A stretch of 64,000 bases of DNA from Molossus alvarezi (GCA_037176705.1 CM073887.1:87182348-87246347), one strand, 5' to 3'; positions 23,969 through 36,731 are shown, numbered from the stretch's first letter. Numbers and translations are program-made. The notes: generated by a model not told the origin, from the sequence alone.

Positions 23969-24277
23969 TGTAAGATCGCTGCACCGCCAGAGGCAAAGAA
24001 GGCGAGGGAGAGTCGAATAGAGAGTCAAATTCAACAGGCTTTATTGGGACAATCAGACGGGTTCGCAGACTCTGAGAGGAATGAGCCTGGGAAGCCGCGC
24101 AACTGGTGGGGCTGGAGATTTTTACAAACCCCTGTAATGGCTGGGGAATTTGCACTGCGGTTTGGGCCTGCAGGTGTTTGTGCAACCAGGGGCATTTTGG
24201 GCAGAATGTCTGTGCTTAAAGGTACCAAAGGTATGAGGACTTTCCAGCCCCTATCCAAGCCCGGCAGCCACCAGACA
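23969..24277 (-). mobile_element. Solo LTR, class I-like, 309 bp
   Basis: Starts TGTAAGATC and ends CCAGACA on the plus strand, with 5-bp direct repeats ATAAT at 23964-23968 and 24278-24282. On the minus strand AATAAAGCC lies at 24045-24040 and the LTR ends GATCTTACA. The AATAAAGCCTG and CTTACA signatures resemble the provirus at 57.5 kb, suggesting a related but distinct class I group. No internal region is attached. Confidence 0.82.
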
Positions 24278-24282
24278 ATAAT

Positions 24283-26222
24283 ATTTGAATATCTTTTTAT
24301 TTTTAAACATTTTGCAACACATCTTTCAATATTTGTAATATTTTAAATCATCCCTGTCAACCTTTGAATCACTTGTCCTTTCATACCCTAATATATAATT
24401 ATTCACAGTGTCATAAATTCAATTTAATTACTGTACAAGGTAAAATTGAATTGCATACCTCATGAGGAGTATATTATGAATTTCTTATTGCATTGAAAAA
24501 TGAATAACCTTGTAATAAATTTTGATGGCTTCCATAAAGAGCTATTTGCAACAATTAAAAAGAAAACAGTTGCCCACCATCAGAACTTTATCTAGTTATT
24601 TATGTGAAGAACAAAGGAGAGAAAGAAGCCATCAGAAGGATATAAGCACATGTCTTTTGGTGAATCTGAAAATGTATGAGCATTAATGTGGTAACATGGG
24701 AAGGTACTATCAGGAGAAAGGATACTGAGGTCAACCCCACTTTTCTATAAGTTTATTGCAGAAATGGAATGGGGATATTTACCTGCCATCTCTCTGCCTG
24801 CCAGGATCAGTACAACACAATGAACTACAAGCACAAGCTATTTGGAGTGAGGGGGAGTTTTGCAAGGGAGCAAATGCTCCAGATCTTTGGATGCAGTCCC
24901 ATTTATTTGCAGATTGGTTCCCCCAGGTTACAAGTGGATTTATGTAAATTATTTCCTTGAGATGGCATCTCTGCCAACCATACAGCCTAGCCTTGTCTCT
25001 CACTTTTTCCAGTGGAAAGAGACTTTGAAGCTAAAAAATAACAAACCCAGACATTCCTGAGTACTACGACCCATTTGTCCACTCAAGGCAGAGTTCCAGT
25101 CATAGTCATGCGAACTTATCTTATTCACATGCAAAAGAGGCATTCCATGCAAGCATGGAGGTCTTCCTGTCTATCAGTCAAACCTGTCTGTCCACACACA
25201 CACTTTGATCCAATGCTGACCAGTTTGAGAGAATGCATATCACAAGGTTACAAATCATTCATCTATCAACCCCGTTCCCACATTTACCCCTTGATAATAA
25301 TTTTTATAAAATTTTTATAAAAATATTTTAATTGTAAAACAAAAAAACAGATTAAGAAATCTATAACATAATGAATATAACACATGGATGACTACATCTA
25401 GCACAAAGAATTATTATAGCACAATGAATTATCAAACAGTGAACCATCACAAAGGTCAGGAAATAGAGTTTCTCTGCCAGCCACTCCAGAAGCTCTCCAC
25501 ATTTCCTATTTCAATCACAATCCCTTTTTCCTTTGTAAAAGTAACCACTCTTCTAGTTTTCATGGTAATGATTTCCATGCATTTCTTTAAACATTTCCAC
25601 CCAAGTGTGTATCAATTTTGCCCATTTTTAATACGTTTTTTAAAGTCTTTCATAATCTTTTCCCTCATATCTCTTTTACATCCTTGCTCATTATTCATTG
25701 AATAACCCAGCTTGTTTGACTTGTAGAGACCCCACACTCTAGATTTTGATGATTACATTGATGTTTACTTGTTTTGCTGTATTAATTACTTCCTTGGGAG
25801 CTGTTAGGCAATTTGGAAGTGCTGTGAACCTTGGGTTAATAAGAGAAGCCATTCATCATTCACTAGTATCTGCACATGTTGATTTTCAAGCTCACAAAAG
25901 CCTTTTTGCTCCATCACTAAAAAGGAGTGTGTGTGTACTTCAGATGGGCAGTTTGTGTGGAGCTTTTCAGTAATTCGAAAGGTGACCAAAAATGAATACA
26001 TTCAAGTTTTTATTTAATAAAAGGCTATAAGATATGTGTGCTTATACATGGACTTCTTTTTCTGAATCCCTCTCTTTCTGACTGAGTGCCTCACTGCTAC
26101 TTAGGGATGTAGAGGAGGTAGACCAACAGAGTGAATCAATATCCCTTAGCACACCATTTCTCAAAATGTGTTTTGGAGAACACTAACAGCTCTTGACATG
26201 TTAATGCATAGTCAAAAACAAA
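24283..26222. other. Unassigned intergenic sequence
   Basis: No family recognised and no convincing coding frame. An A-rich patch lies near 25335-25350. Confidence 0.45.
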
Positions 26223-26227
26223 ACGGT

Positions 26228-26390
26228 GCCCTGGCCGGTTTGGCTCAGGGGTTAGAGGATCAGCTTGCGGTCCAGAGAGACCCGGGTTTGGTTCCCACTA
26301 AGGGCACGTACCTCGGTTGCAGTTTGTCCCCAGCCCTGGTTGGGTCATGCGGTTGGCAACCACTCAATGTGTCCCTTTCACGTCGGTGTT

Positions 26391-26442
<52 letters not shown>

Positions 26443-26484
26443 CCCCTCCCTCCCTCCCACTGTATCTGAACAACAAAAAAAGGT
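26228..26484 (+). mobile_element. Ves SINE with expanded (CT)n
   Basis: Head GCCCTGGCCGGTTTGGCTCA, interior GGGCACGTACCTCGGTTGC and CACGTCGGTGTTTC, then a (TC)n tract of about 45 bp (26394-26440) and CCCTCCCTCCC. TSD is unclear (AAACGGT/AAAAGGT). The dinucleotide expansion is the striking feature; other Ves copies here have shorter CT tracts. Confidence 0.92.
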
Positions 26485-26611
26485 ATCTGTAGTTTAAAAA
26501 GTTAGGAAACTGTTACGTGCTCATGAGCATGTTAAAGTTGCTATAAAAACAATTAAATGTAATTGTTTAATTTGGGTTCACTTACTTTTCAAAATCTATT
26601 TGACCATAGAA

Positions 26612-26637
26612 GGGTTTGTTTGTTTGTTTGTTTGTTT
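26612..26637. repeat. (TTTG)n microsatellite
   Basis: About six copies of GTTT, immediately left of an old L1. Confidence 0.85.
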
Positions 26638-26689
26638 CCACTAAATATTTAACAGTATCTTGTGATACACATGTATACCATAGACACAG

Positions 26690-28168
26690 TTGGAAAATTC
26701 TGATCAGGATTGCTTTGAATCTGTAGATCAAGTTGAAAAACATAGCCATCTTAACAATATTAAGTTTTCTGATCTATGAATATGAGATACTTTTCTATTT
26801 ATTTAGATCTTTAATTTCTTTCAAAACTGGTTTGTAGTTTTCAGAGTATAAGTTTTGTACTTCTTTTGTTCATTTTATTCCTACATGTTTTATTCTTTTT
26901 GATACTGTTGTAAATGGAATTATTTTCTTCATTTTTTTATTATAAATTTTAAGTGTAGAGAATTACAGTAATTATTTTGTATGTTGAGATTCTGTACCAC
27001 AACCTTATTGAATTTCTTTATTAGTTGCAATAATTCTTAGAAGATTCCTTAGGTTTTTCTGTACTTGAGGTCATGTCACCTGCTAACAGCATTTTGCTTC
27101 TTCCTTCCCAATCTGGATGCCGTTCACTTCATTTTCTTGCCTCACTGATCTCATTAGAACCTTCAGGGCAATGTTAAAAAGAAGTGGTGAAAGCACACAT
27201 CCTTGTCTTATTCCTGATCTTGGGGAAAAATCATTCAGCCTTCGCCACTAAGTGTGATATTAGCTGGGATAAATCCAACTTGGTCATGGTATATAATTCT
27301 TTTTATATGTTGCTCAATTTGGTTTGCTAGTATTTTGTTGAAGAGTTTTGCGCGTATATTCTTAAGAGATGTTGATCTGTAAGTTTTTTCTTTGTAATGT
27401 CTTTGTTGGGTTTGGGTAATTAGAGATTCACAGAATGAGTTGGAAAGTATTCCTTCTTTATTTTTTTGAAGAATTGGTATTAATTATTTAAATATTTAGC
27501 AGAATTCAGCAGTAAAGACATCTGGGCTTGGGTTTTCCTTTGTGGATTTTTTTTATTACTAATTCAGTTTGTTATTACAGATCTATTCAATTTGTCTATT
27601 TCTTCTTGAGTTAGTTTGGGTCATTTTTCTTTTTTCAGTAATTTGGCCATTTCATCAAAGTTATCTAGTTTATTAGCATACATTGTTCAGAGTGTTCCTT
27701 AATAATAATTTTTGTTTCTATAAAGTTGGTAATAATGTTCCTCTTTTATTCCTGATTTTAGTAATTTGAGTCTTCTCTCTTCTTTTATTGGTAAGTCTAG
27801 CTAAAGGTTTACCCATTTTTTTTTCAGCTTTATTGAGATATAATTGACATATAATATTTTGTAAGTTTAAGTGTACAATATGTTGATTTGATACACTTAT
27901 ATATTACAAAATAATTACCACTCTAGTATTAGCTAACAACTCCATCACATCACATAATTATCATTTCTTTGTTGTGGTAGAACATTTAAGACCTACTCTC
28001 TTGGCAGCTTTCACATGTATAATATAGAGATTAACTATAATCACTATGCTGTATATTAGATCCCCAGAACTTTTTAACCTTATAGTTGGAAGTGTATACT
28101 TTTAAGGATTTAATAATTTTATTGATCTTTTCAAAGAACCAACTTTTGGTTTCATTTATGTTCTCTAT
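26690..28168 (-). repeat. Old L1 ORF2, left part, interrupted by copy D
   Basis: Antisense L1 ORF2 text with heavy substitution: TTGCTTTGAATCTGTAGATC, TTCATTTTCTTGCCTCACTG and AGAAGTGGTGAAAGC parallel positions in copy D. Within it, 27817-28100 has 3'UTR-like text (TTTATTGAGATATAATTGAC) that looks like a separate truncated L1 3' end inserted earlier. It resumes at 33989 beyond copy D. Confidence 0.75.
27817..28100 (-). repeat. Truncated L1 3'UTR inside the old L1
   Basis: TTTTTCAGCTTTATTGAGAT and GTACAATATGTTGATTTGAT are typical of ancient L1 3' ends. The surrounding ORF2 text is collinear across it (AAAGGTTTACC, then AATTTTATTGATC), supporting a separate insertion. Confidence 0.65.
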
Positions 28169-28576
28169 TGTTTTTCTATCCTTTTTTAAAAAAAATTTTA
28201 TTTATTTTTTTGTTACAGATATTTCATCTTTTTTACCCCATTGGCACCCCCCTCCCCACCCCACCTCCACCCCATCCCTGGCTTAGTTGTCCAGGTCCAT
28301 TGGTCATGCATACATGCATATAACTTCTGTGGTTTATCTCTCCCCACCCACACCCTCTTCTTAGGGATGTCAGTCTGTGCCCTCCTTCCATGTTTCTGGG
28401 TCTACTGTATTCCTCAGACTGTTATGTTCATTATATTCCGTATATAAGTGAGATCATGTGGTATTTGTCTTTTTCTGCTTGGCTTGTTTCACTTAGGATA
28501 ATACTTTCCAGGTCCCTCCATGTCATCTCAAAGAATAAGAGATCTTTCTTTCTTACCGCTGCAAGTAATCCATTGT

Positions 28577-31500
28577 CTATATGTACCACAGCTTTTTAAT
28601 CCATTCATCTACTGATGGACACTTGGGCTGTTTCCAGATCTTAGCTATTGTAAATAGTGCTGCTATGAACATGGGGGTACATATATTCTTTCTGGTTGGT
28701 ATTTCAGGCTTCTTAGGGTATTTTCCCAGAAGTGGAATCACTGGGTCAAATGGCCATTCAAATTTTAATTTCTTGAGGTAACACCATATTGTTTTCCATA
28801 GTGGCTGCACCAGTCTGCATTCCCACCAGCAGTGTATTAGAGTCCCCTTTTCTCCACACCCTCGCCAACACTTGTTGTTTGATGATTTGTTGATGGCGGC
28901 CATTCTGACAGGTGTGAGGTGATACCTCATTGTTGTTTTAATTTGCATCTCTCCGATGATTAGTGATGTTGAGAATTTCTTCATATGTCTCTTGGCCATT
29001 TGTATGTCCTGTTTGGAGAGGTGTCCATTCAGTTCCTCTGCCCATTTTTTAATTGGGTTCTTTGTCTTCCTTTTGTTGAGTTGTATGAGCACTCTATATA
29101 TATATTGGAAATTAACCCCTTATCTGATACATCATTGGCAATGATGTTCTCCCATACAGTGGGTTGCCTTTCCATTTTGCTCTGCAGAAGCTTTTTAGTT
29201 TGATGTAGTCCCATGTGTTCATTTTTTCCTTTGTTTCTGTAGCCTTAGGTGATGTATCAGTGAAAATTCTGCTCCGTATGATGTCCAAAATTTTGTTGCC
29301 TACATTTTCTTCTAGAATTTTTATAGATTCATGGGTCACATTTAAGTCTTTTATCCATTTTGAGTTTATTTTTGTGTATGGTGTAAGTTGATGGTCTAGT
29401 TTCATTTTTTTTTTGCATGTAGCTGTCCAATTTTCCCAACACCATTTATTAAAGAGGCTGTCTTTACTCCACTGTATGCTCTTGCCACCTTTGTCAAATA
29501 TTAATTGAGCGTATTGCCTTGGGTCCATTTCTGGGTTTTCAGTTCTGTTCCACTGGTCTATATGCCTGTTCTTGTGCCAGTACCAGGCTGTTTTGGTTAC
29601 AATCACTTTGTAGTATAACCTGATATCTGGTATTGTGATCCCATCTACTTTGTCCTTCTTTTTCAAGATTGCTGTGGCTATTCGGGGTCTTTTTTGGTTC
29701 CATATGAATTTTTGAAGCATTTGTTCTAGTTCTATGAAATATGTCGTTGGTATTTTGATGGGGATTGCATTGAATCTATAGATTGCTTTGGGTAGTATGG
29801 ACATTTTAATGATGTTAATTCTTCCAATCCATGAACAGGGTATGTGCTTCCACTTTTTTATATCTTCCTCTATTTCTTTTTTCAATGACCTGTAGTTTTC
29901 TGCAAATAGGTCCTTTACTTCTTTGGTTAAGTTTATTCCTAGGTATCTTAATTTTTTTGGCGCGATGGTAAATGGGATTGTTTTTTCAGTTTCTCTTTCT
30001 GTGAGTTCATCATTGGTGTACAAGAATGCCGTCGAATTCTTGACGTTAATTTTATATCCTGCTACTTTGCCAAATTCATTTATTAAGTGTAGTAGATTTT
30101 TTATGGAGTCTTTAGGGTTTTCTATGTATAATATCATGTCATCTGCAAATAATGACAGTTTCACTTCCTCCTTTCCAATTTGGATCCCTTTTATTTTTTC
30201 TTCATGTCTGATTGCTGTGGCGAAGACTTCCAGTACAATGTTAAATAAGAGTGGCGAAAGTGGACATCCCGGTCTTGTTCCTGTTCTCAATGGGAATGTT
30301 TTTAGTTTCTGTCCATTGAGTATGATGTTGGCTGTAGGTCTTTCATATATGGCCTTTATTATGTCGAGATATCATCCCTCTATTCCCTCATTGCTGAGCA
30401 TTTTTATCAGAAATGGATGCTGGATTTTGTCAAATGCTTTTTCAGCCTCTATTGATATGATCATGTGATTTTTATTCTTCATCTTATTCATGTGGTGTAT
30501 CACATTTATTGATTTGCGAATATTGTACCAGCCTTGCATCCCAGGAATGAATCCCACTTGGTCATAGTGAATACTTTTTTTGATGTATTTCTGGATCCGA
30601 TTTGCTAATATTTTGTTCAGGATTTTGGCATCTATGTTCATCAGGGATATTGGCCAGTAGTTTTCTTTCTTCGTAGTGTCTTTTTCTGGTTTCGGAATTA
30701 GAATTATGCTGGCCTCATAGAACGTGTTTGGAAGTCTTCCTAATTCTTGAATTTTTTGAAATAGTTTGAGGAGAATGGGTGTTGGTTCTTTTTTGAATGT
30801 TCGGTAAAACTCCCCCGTAAAGCCATCTGGGCCTGGGCTTTTGTTTGCTGGGAAAGTCATGATTACCTCTTAAATTTCCTTAGTTGTTATTGGTCTGTTC
30901 AAGTTTTCTATCTCTTCCTGGTCCAGTTTTGGGAGACTGTGTGTTTCTAGAAATTTGTCCATTTCGCTTAGATTGTCGAATTTGTTGCCATATAGTTGTT
31001 CATAGTAGTTGTTAACAATCTTTTGTATTTCCGTGGTTTTGGTTGTTACTTCTCCTCTTTCATTTCTGATTTTGTGTATTTGGGTTCTCTCTCTTCATTT
31101 CTTGGTGAGTCTAGCTAAGGGTCCATCAATATTGTTTATCTTTTCGAAAAACCAGCTCTTTGTTTCATTGATGCTTTGAATTGTTTTTTTGGTCTCTATG
31201 TCATTTATTTCTGCTCTGATCTTTACTATTTGCTTCCTTCTACTTGTTCTGGGGTTTTCTTTTTGTTTGCTTTCTAATTCTTTAAGTTGTGAAGTTAGAC
31301 AGTCAATTAGAAATTTTTCTTGTTTTTTGAGGTAGGCCTGTAGTGCTATGTACTTCCCTCTCAGAACTGCTTTCGCTGCATCCCATAGATTTTGTGTTGT
31401 TGTGTGTTCATTTTCATTGGTTTCCAGGAAGTTTTTAATTTCTTCCTTGATCTCCTCGATGACCCATTCATTGTTTAATAACATGCTATTTAGCCTCCAT

Positions 31501-32244
31501 GTGTTGAAATGTCTTTGCATGTTCTTGTTGCAATTGATTTCTAGGTTCATGCCATTGTGATCTGAGAAGATGCTTGATATGATTTCAATCTTCTTGAACT
31601 TGTAGAGATTTAGTTTGTGTCCTATTATGTGGTCTATCTTTGAGAATGTCCCATGTGCACTTGAGAAGAATGTGTATTCTGTAGTTTGGGGGTGTAATTC
31701 TCTGTAGATATCTATTAAATCCATTTGGTCTAGTGCTTCATTTAGAGTCTCTGTTTCCTTGCTAATTTTTTGCCTAGAGGATCTATCCAGTGCTGTCAAC
31801 GGGGTGTTGAAGTCCCCTGCTATGATTATACTGTTGTCGATTTCTCCTTGGAAGTCCTCCAGAAGATTTTTAATATATTTTGGTGCTCCTGTATTGGGTA
31901 CATATATGTTTATCAAGGTTATATCTTCCTGTTGGATAGATCCTTTCAATATTATGTAGTGGCCGTCTTTGTCTCTAGTTATGGTCTTCATTTTCAAATC
32001 TATTTTATCAGATATGAGTATTGCTACCCCAGCTTTTTTTTTGCTTTCCATTTGCTTGGAAATTTTTTTTCCATCCCTTCACTTTCAACCTACATGAGTC
32101 TTTTGCTGTGAGGTGGGTCTCTTGTAAACAACATATAGATGAGTCATGCTTTCTTATCCAATCAGCTACTCTGTGTCTTTTTATGGGAGCATTCAATCCA
32201 TTTATATTTAAGGTGATTATTGATATGTACTTATCTATTGCCAT
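28577..32244 (-). pseudogene. L1 ORF2 (copy D), endonuclease-RT, few lesions
   Basis: Starts MAIDKYISIITLNINGL at 32244. Order: endonuclease ([29 protein letters not shown] near its end) 32051-31300, linker, pre-RT ([12 protein letters not shown]) 30860, RT palm with [20 protein letters not shown] and the FADDMILY catalytic block in 30290-29112, then the Cys-rich tail [14 protein letters not shown] (28577-29092). Lesions: frame change in a T/A homopolymer near 32030-32075; CAA to TGA near 31097; AAA to TAA near 30872; TCA to TGA at 30372; and a ~16-bp deletion near 29180 that shifts frame before the tail. Confidence 0.93.
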
Positions 32245-32289
32245 TTTTGTTTAATGTGGTTCTATTTTTCTTCCCATCTCTCCTGCTAA

Positions 32290-33172
32290 TTACAGCAGTC
32301 CTTTTAACATTTCTTGCAGTGCTGGTTTGGTGCTAATGTATTCCCTTAGCCTTTTTTTGTCTGGGAAGCTCTTTATTTGACCTTCTATTTTGAATGATAG
32401 CCTTGCTGGGTAGAGTAGTCTTGGATTCAGATTCTTGTTTTTCATGACTTTGATTACTTCATGCCATTCTCTTCTGGCCTGTAGTGTTTCTTGTGAGAAG
32501 TCAGCTGAGAGCCTTATGGGGTTTCCTTTGTAGGTAACCTGTTGCTTATCTCTTGCTGCTTTTAGGATTCTTTCTTTGTCTTTAATTTGTGGCATTTTAA
32601 TTACTATGTGTCTTGGTGTAGGCCTATTTGGGTTCTTCTTACTTGGGACTCTCTGTGCTTCTTGAACTTGAATGCCTTCTTCCTTCACCAAATTAGGGAA
32701 GTTTTCTGTCACTATTTTTTTGAATATATTCTCTATCCCTTGCTCATTTTCTTCTTGTTCGGGGACTTCTATGATGCGAATATTACTACGTTTCCAGTTG
32801 TCCCACAGTTCTCTTAAGCTGTCTTCCTGTTTTTTAATAGTTTTTTCTTTTTGTTTTTCTGATTGGTTGATTTTTTTCTACCCTGTCTTCTAATTCACTG
32901 ATCCGGTCCTCAGCTTCCTCTACTCTGCTTTTTAAACCTTCCAATGTGTTTTTCATTTCTGATATGTCATTTTTTATCTCTTCTTTATGGTTTCTAATTT
33001 CCAATTGGCTTATTTTCAGTGTCTCTATGTCCTTACTCATGCTGTTCAGCTTCCTCAAGATCATGGCTCTGCATTCTAGCTCTGTTAACATGCCTAATTG
33101 CTCTACATTGATCTCATCTTCGGTGGAGGTCTCTTGCTCTTTCATTTGGCTTCTGTTTCTGTGTTTCACCAT
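32290..33172 (-). pseudogene. L1 ORF1 (copy D), single frameshift
   Basis: ATG at 33172 (MVKHRNRSQMKEQ). The coiled coil (MSKDIETLKISQLEIRNHKEE) runs to about 32880, where a T run on the plus strand has seven Ts against six in copies A and C, shifting frame. The RRM and CTD are open at 32290-32712 (PTPRHIVIKMPQIKDKERIL, RLSADFSQETLQARREW) to the natural stop. Apart from that indel it is close to intact, consistent with a younger age than copy C. Confidence 0.93.
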
Positions 33173-33973
33173 TTTGGCTATCACTGTGGGCTTTGGAGCC
33201 TGTCAAGTTTTCCCTTGGGTGTTGGTGTTCTGCTGTTTGTGGCTCCCTCTCCTGTGTTTAGATGAGCGAGGGAGGACCCACGTTAAACACCACTGTCAAG
33301 TCTTACTTTCCTGGTTAAAGTTGCTAGGCCGGGAAAGGTACTGTTATCCTCTAGCTTTTTGCCTGGAGGCTAGCAGTCGAGGTTACTTGATGAGATTTGG
33401 GTTGTCAGTTGATTGAAAAACTCCCTCAGGTGCTCAGCACAAGGGGCTTTCTGGAGGGTGAGGCAGATGCTGGTTATTAATGAGCCTCAATTAGCACTTC
33501 AAAGGCCCACCGGGTGGGGTTGGATCTCCGAGGGAGGGGCTACTGCCTCTCCCCAGAGCCCTGGGAAGGAGCTATATGGCCACCGTTCTGCGTGGCTGCA
33601 CTCAGCAAAAGCTCTGAGTGCCTTCCAAATCCCGAGTGTCCCCACACAGTTCCAGTCCAGTCTTCCCTCCCTCTGCCGGAGCCCAAGGTGAGTGGCTGTG
33701 GCTGTTTCAGCCTCTGTCCCGGCTCTGCGCTGTGGAGCCACCTTGGAGTGTAACCGGAGGGCGCTGCTCCCAGCTGAGGCCCCTGCCAGCCCCCGTCTCG
33801 CGCCTTTGCAAGCCTACCAGGATGGAGTCAGTGTCCCTTGTTGTATGGTCCTCGCAAGCTGCTTTTCTGTTGCTTTTTCCCGTCAATTTGTCTGTGTTAT
33901 AGTTGTAATTCCAGTTTGGTCCTGGTAGACAGTCTGTGTAGCTTCCATTCACTCCGCCGCCATTTTTCTCCTC
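33173..33973 (-). promoter_or_regulatory. L1 5'UTR (copy D)
   Basis: GC-rich 800-bp leader beginning with GGCGGCGGAGTGAATGG-like text (about 33945-33962 on the plus strand). In L1s this drives sense and often antisense transcription. The antisense strand has an open frame spanning the ORF1 start (32946-33416). Confidence 0.78.
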
Positions 33974-34673
33974 TGTTTTTCTATCCTTATTTCTTTTATT
34001 GCTGCTCTAATTTTTTTTTTTCTGTTTACTTTGGATTGGTTTGTCTTTTCCTTCCAGTGTCTATGATAGATGGTTATTCTATTGATTCAACACCTCTATT
34101 TTTCTTATAGGCATTTACAGCTATAAATTTCTCTCTAAACACTGCTTTTATAGCTGTATATCATAAGTTTTGATATTCTGTGTCTTTCTTTTCACTCATC
34201 TCAAACTGTTTTCTAATTTACTTGTAATTTTTTCTTTGACCCATTAATTATTTAGGAGTATGTTGTTAATTTTTATGTATTTGTGAGTTTCCCGAGTTTT
34301 TTCCTATTATTGATTTCTAATTTTACTTTATTATGGTTAGAGAATATAAGGTTTGCTTTATGGATTAGCATGTGGCCTGTCACAGAGAATGATCCATGTT
34401 TACTGGGAAAGAATATACATCCTGCTGTTTGGTGAAGTGTTCTCTATATGTCTGTTAGGTCTGCTTGCTTTGCTATGCTGTTGTCTTCATTTCCTTGATC
34501 ATCTTCTGGTAGTTATTCTATTATGTAAAGTGAAGTATTAAAGTTTCCAACTACTATTGTTAATTATGTATTTCTCCCTTCATTTCTGTAAGTTTTTAAT
34601 TTATGTAATTTTGGTGCACAATTATTTAGTACATATCTGTTTATAACTTGTTTTACATTCATGATGGATTTAC

Positions 34674-34740
34674 CCTTTTATAAAAATTCACTCTTTTATA
34701 GAAATTTACTCTTTTATAAAAATTCATTGTTTTATAAAAT
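34674..34740. repeat. Short tandem repeat, ~20-bp unit
   Basis: The unit CTTTTATAAAAATTCACT is repeated about 3.5 times with small changes, inside the old L1. Confidence 0.75.
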
Positions 34741-34921
34741 GCCTGTCTGTATCTCTAGGAATATTTTTTGTTTTAAAGTATATTTTGCCTAATATAAGTA
34801 TAGCCACAATAGTTTTTTTTGGTTATACTATCTTTTTCATAGTTTTACTTTTAATCTATTTTTATTTTTTTTATCTAAAGTATGTTTCCTCTACTCAGCA
34901 CATAGCAGGATCTTGTTTTTG

Positions 34922-35160
34922 TTTTGTTTTTTATCCTCACTCGGGGACCATTTTTCATATTTTGTTCAGATAGAGTGGGAGGGAAAGAGAGAGAGAGAAA
35001 CATCAATGTGAAAGGGACACATCGACTGGCTGCCACCCGCATGACCCAACCAGGGCCGGGGACAAACTGCAACTGAGGTGCGTGCCCTTAGTGGGAACCA
35101 AACCCTGGTGTCTCTAGACTGCAGGCCGATGCTCTAACTGCTGAGCCAAACCGGCCAGAG
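34922..35160 (-). mobile_element. Ves SINE
   Basis: Minus-strand copy with ATCCTCACTCGGGGACC near the tail and CTGAGCCAAACCGGCCAGAG at the head. TSD GGATCTTGTTT (near 34910 and at 35161). Confidence 0.92.
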
Positions 35161-35851
35161 GGATCTTGTTTTTTAATCCAGTTGACAATCTCTATTTTTT
35201 GCTTGGATTGTTCAATCAATGCACATTTAATGTTACTATTGATAGAGTTACATTTGCAATTTTACAATTTGTTTTCTATATGTATCGTGTCTTTTTATTT
35301 CTCTATTTCTCCTTCACTGATTTATTTTGCTTAAACATTATTTAATGTAACATTATAATTTCCTTAACTTTTCACAATTTTTGTTGAGTTTTTTTATCCA
35401 TTGCTGTGGGATTCAACATATACATCTTAATTTATCAAAATCTACATCAGATTTATATTAACTTCATTCCAGTGAGCTTTAGAAATGTTAATTCTGTATA
35501 CCTTAATTCCATTTTTTTCCATTTGTTTCTATTGTTATATATTGCATCTATATGTGTCACAAACTCAACAATGCATTGTTATAATTATTTATATCATTCT
35601 GTATTTTTTAAGGAAGCTAAGAAGAGAAAGGAAAGCAAGTGAATATGTATAGCATTTTTGTTAACCATCTTACCATTTCTAGTTGTTTTTACTTATTCCT
35701 ATGGATTCAAGTTACTGTTGGGCATCACTTCCTTAGTCCAATACAACTTTGCTTTCATCTTCTTCTTACTGTTATTGGCAAATATATTACATGTCTATAT
35801 ATCACAGGCCAAACAATATGATCTTACTTTTTAAGTCAATTAAGAAGAAAG

Positions 35852-36099
35852 GAGCCCTGGCCGGTTTGCTCAGTGGTTAGAACGTCAGCCTGCGGTCCAG
35901 AGAGACCCGGGTTTGGTTCCCACTAAGGGCATGCACCTCAGTCACAGTTTGTCCCTGGTCCTGGTTGGGTTGTGCATGCGGGAGGCAGCCACTCAATGTG
36001 ACCCTTTCACACTGATGTTTCCCTCTCTCTCTCTCTCCCTCCCACTCTATCTGAACAAAAAATGGAAAAAATGTCCTCAGGTGAAGATAAAAAAAAAAG
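35852..36099 (+). mobile_element. Ves SINE
   Basis: GCCCTGGCCGGTTTGCTCAG to the A-rich tail; TSD AAGAAGAAAG at 35842-35851 and 36100-36109. One base is missing in the A box (TTTGCTCAG instead of TTTGGCTCAG). Confidence 0.94.
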
Positions 36100-36480
36100 A
36101 AGAAGAAAGTACTTTTACTGGTACTCTTTGTTTTTGTATGTTTGAATTACTTTCTCAGGTTACTTCTTTTGGCCTGAAAAACTTCCTTTAGTTTTTCATG
36201 TAAGACAAGTCTGCTAACAATAACATTCTCTTTGTTCATCTAGAATGTTTTGGGGTTGTTGTTTTTGTTTTGTTTGCCTTATTTTTGAAATTCAATTTTC
36301 CTGGATATATGATTCTTAATGGACAGAATTTTTCTGTTTTTCTCTTTTTCTTTGAGTACTTTTATACTATTTCCACTATCTTCTGGTCTCAATTGTTTCT
36401 AATAAGAATTCAGCTATTAATATTTTTTTTGCATTCAAAACCTTTATTAAAAGTCATTTATAATTTTATATATATATTTT

Positions 36481-36731
36481 TTTTTTCTTTTTTTTTATCC
36501 TTACCTGAGGATATTTTTCCATTTTTTGTACAGATAGAGTGGGAGGGAGAGAGAGGAAGGGAGAGAGAGAAACATCGACGTGAAGGGACACATCGAGTGG
36601 CTGCCACCTGCACAACCAACCAGGGCGGGGGACAAACTGCAACCGAAGTACGTGCCCTTAGCGGGAACCGAACCCGGGTCTCTCCGGACCGCAGGCCGAC
36701 GCTCTAACCGCTAAGCCAAACTGGCCAGGGC
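36481..36731 (-). mobile_element. Ves SINE
   Basis: Minus-strand copy with a well-preserved tRNA-like head (CTCTAACCGCTAAGCCAAAC). The imperfect TSD TATAATT(T)TATAT flanks it at about 36460 and 36732. Confidence 0.92.

Larger units (their letters stand above)
28184..33973 (-). mobile_element. LINE-1 copy D, full length (5.79 kb), perfect 15-bp TSD
   Basis: A minus-strand L1 flanked by identical TGTTTTTCTATCCTT repeats at 28169-28183 and 33974-33988. Poly(A) and A-rich tail at 28184-28210, 3'UTR, ORF2 (ATG 32244), 45-bp spacer, ORF1 (ATG 33172, end 32290) and ~800-bp 5'UTR. It is the best-preserved full-length L1 here, but ORF1 has one homopolymer frameshift and ORF2 several lesions, so it is dead. 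It inserted into an older same-orientation L1. Confidence 0.97.

Noticed and set aside
26228..26310. Ves heads as functional tRNA genes
   Set aside because: A and B boxes are present, but the sequence continues into SINE body with poly(A)/CT tails and TSDs; no tRNA 3' end or anticodon arm is maintained.
29923..30468. 181-codon plus-strand open frame
   Set aside because: It is antisense to the RT region of L1 copy D. The A-rich sense strand leaves few antisense stops, and homologous RT text explains it.
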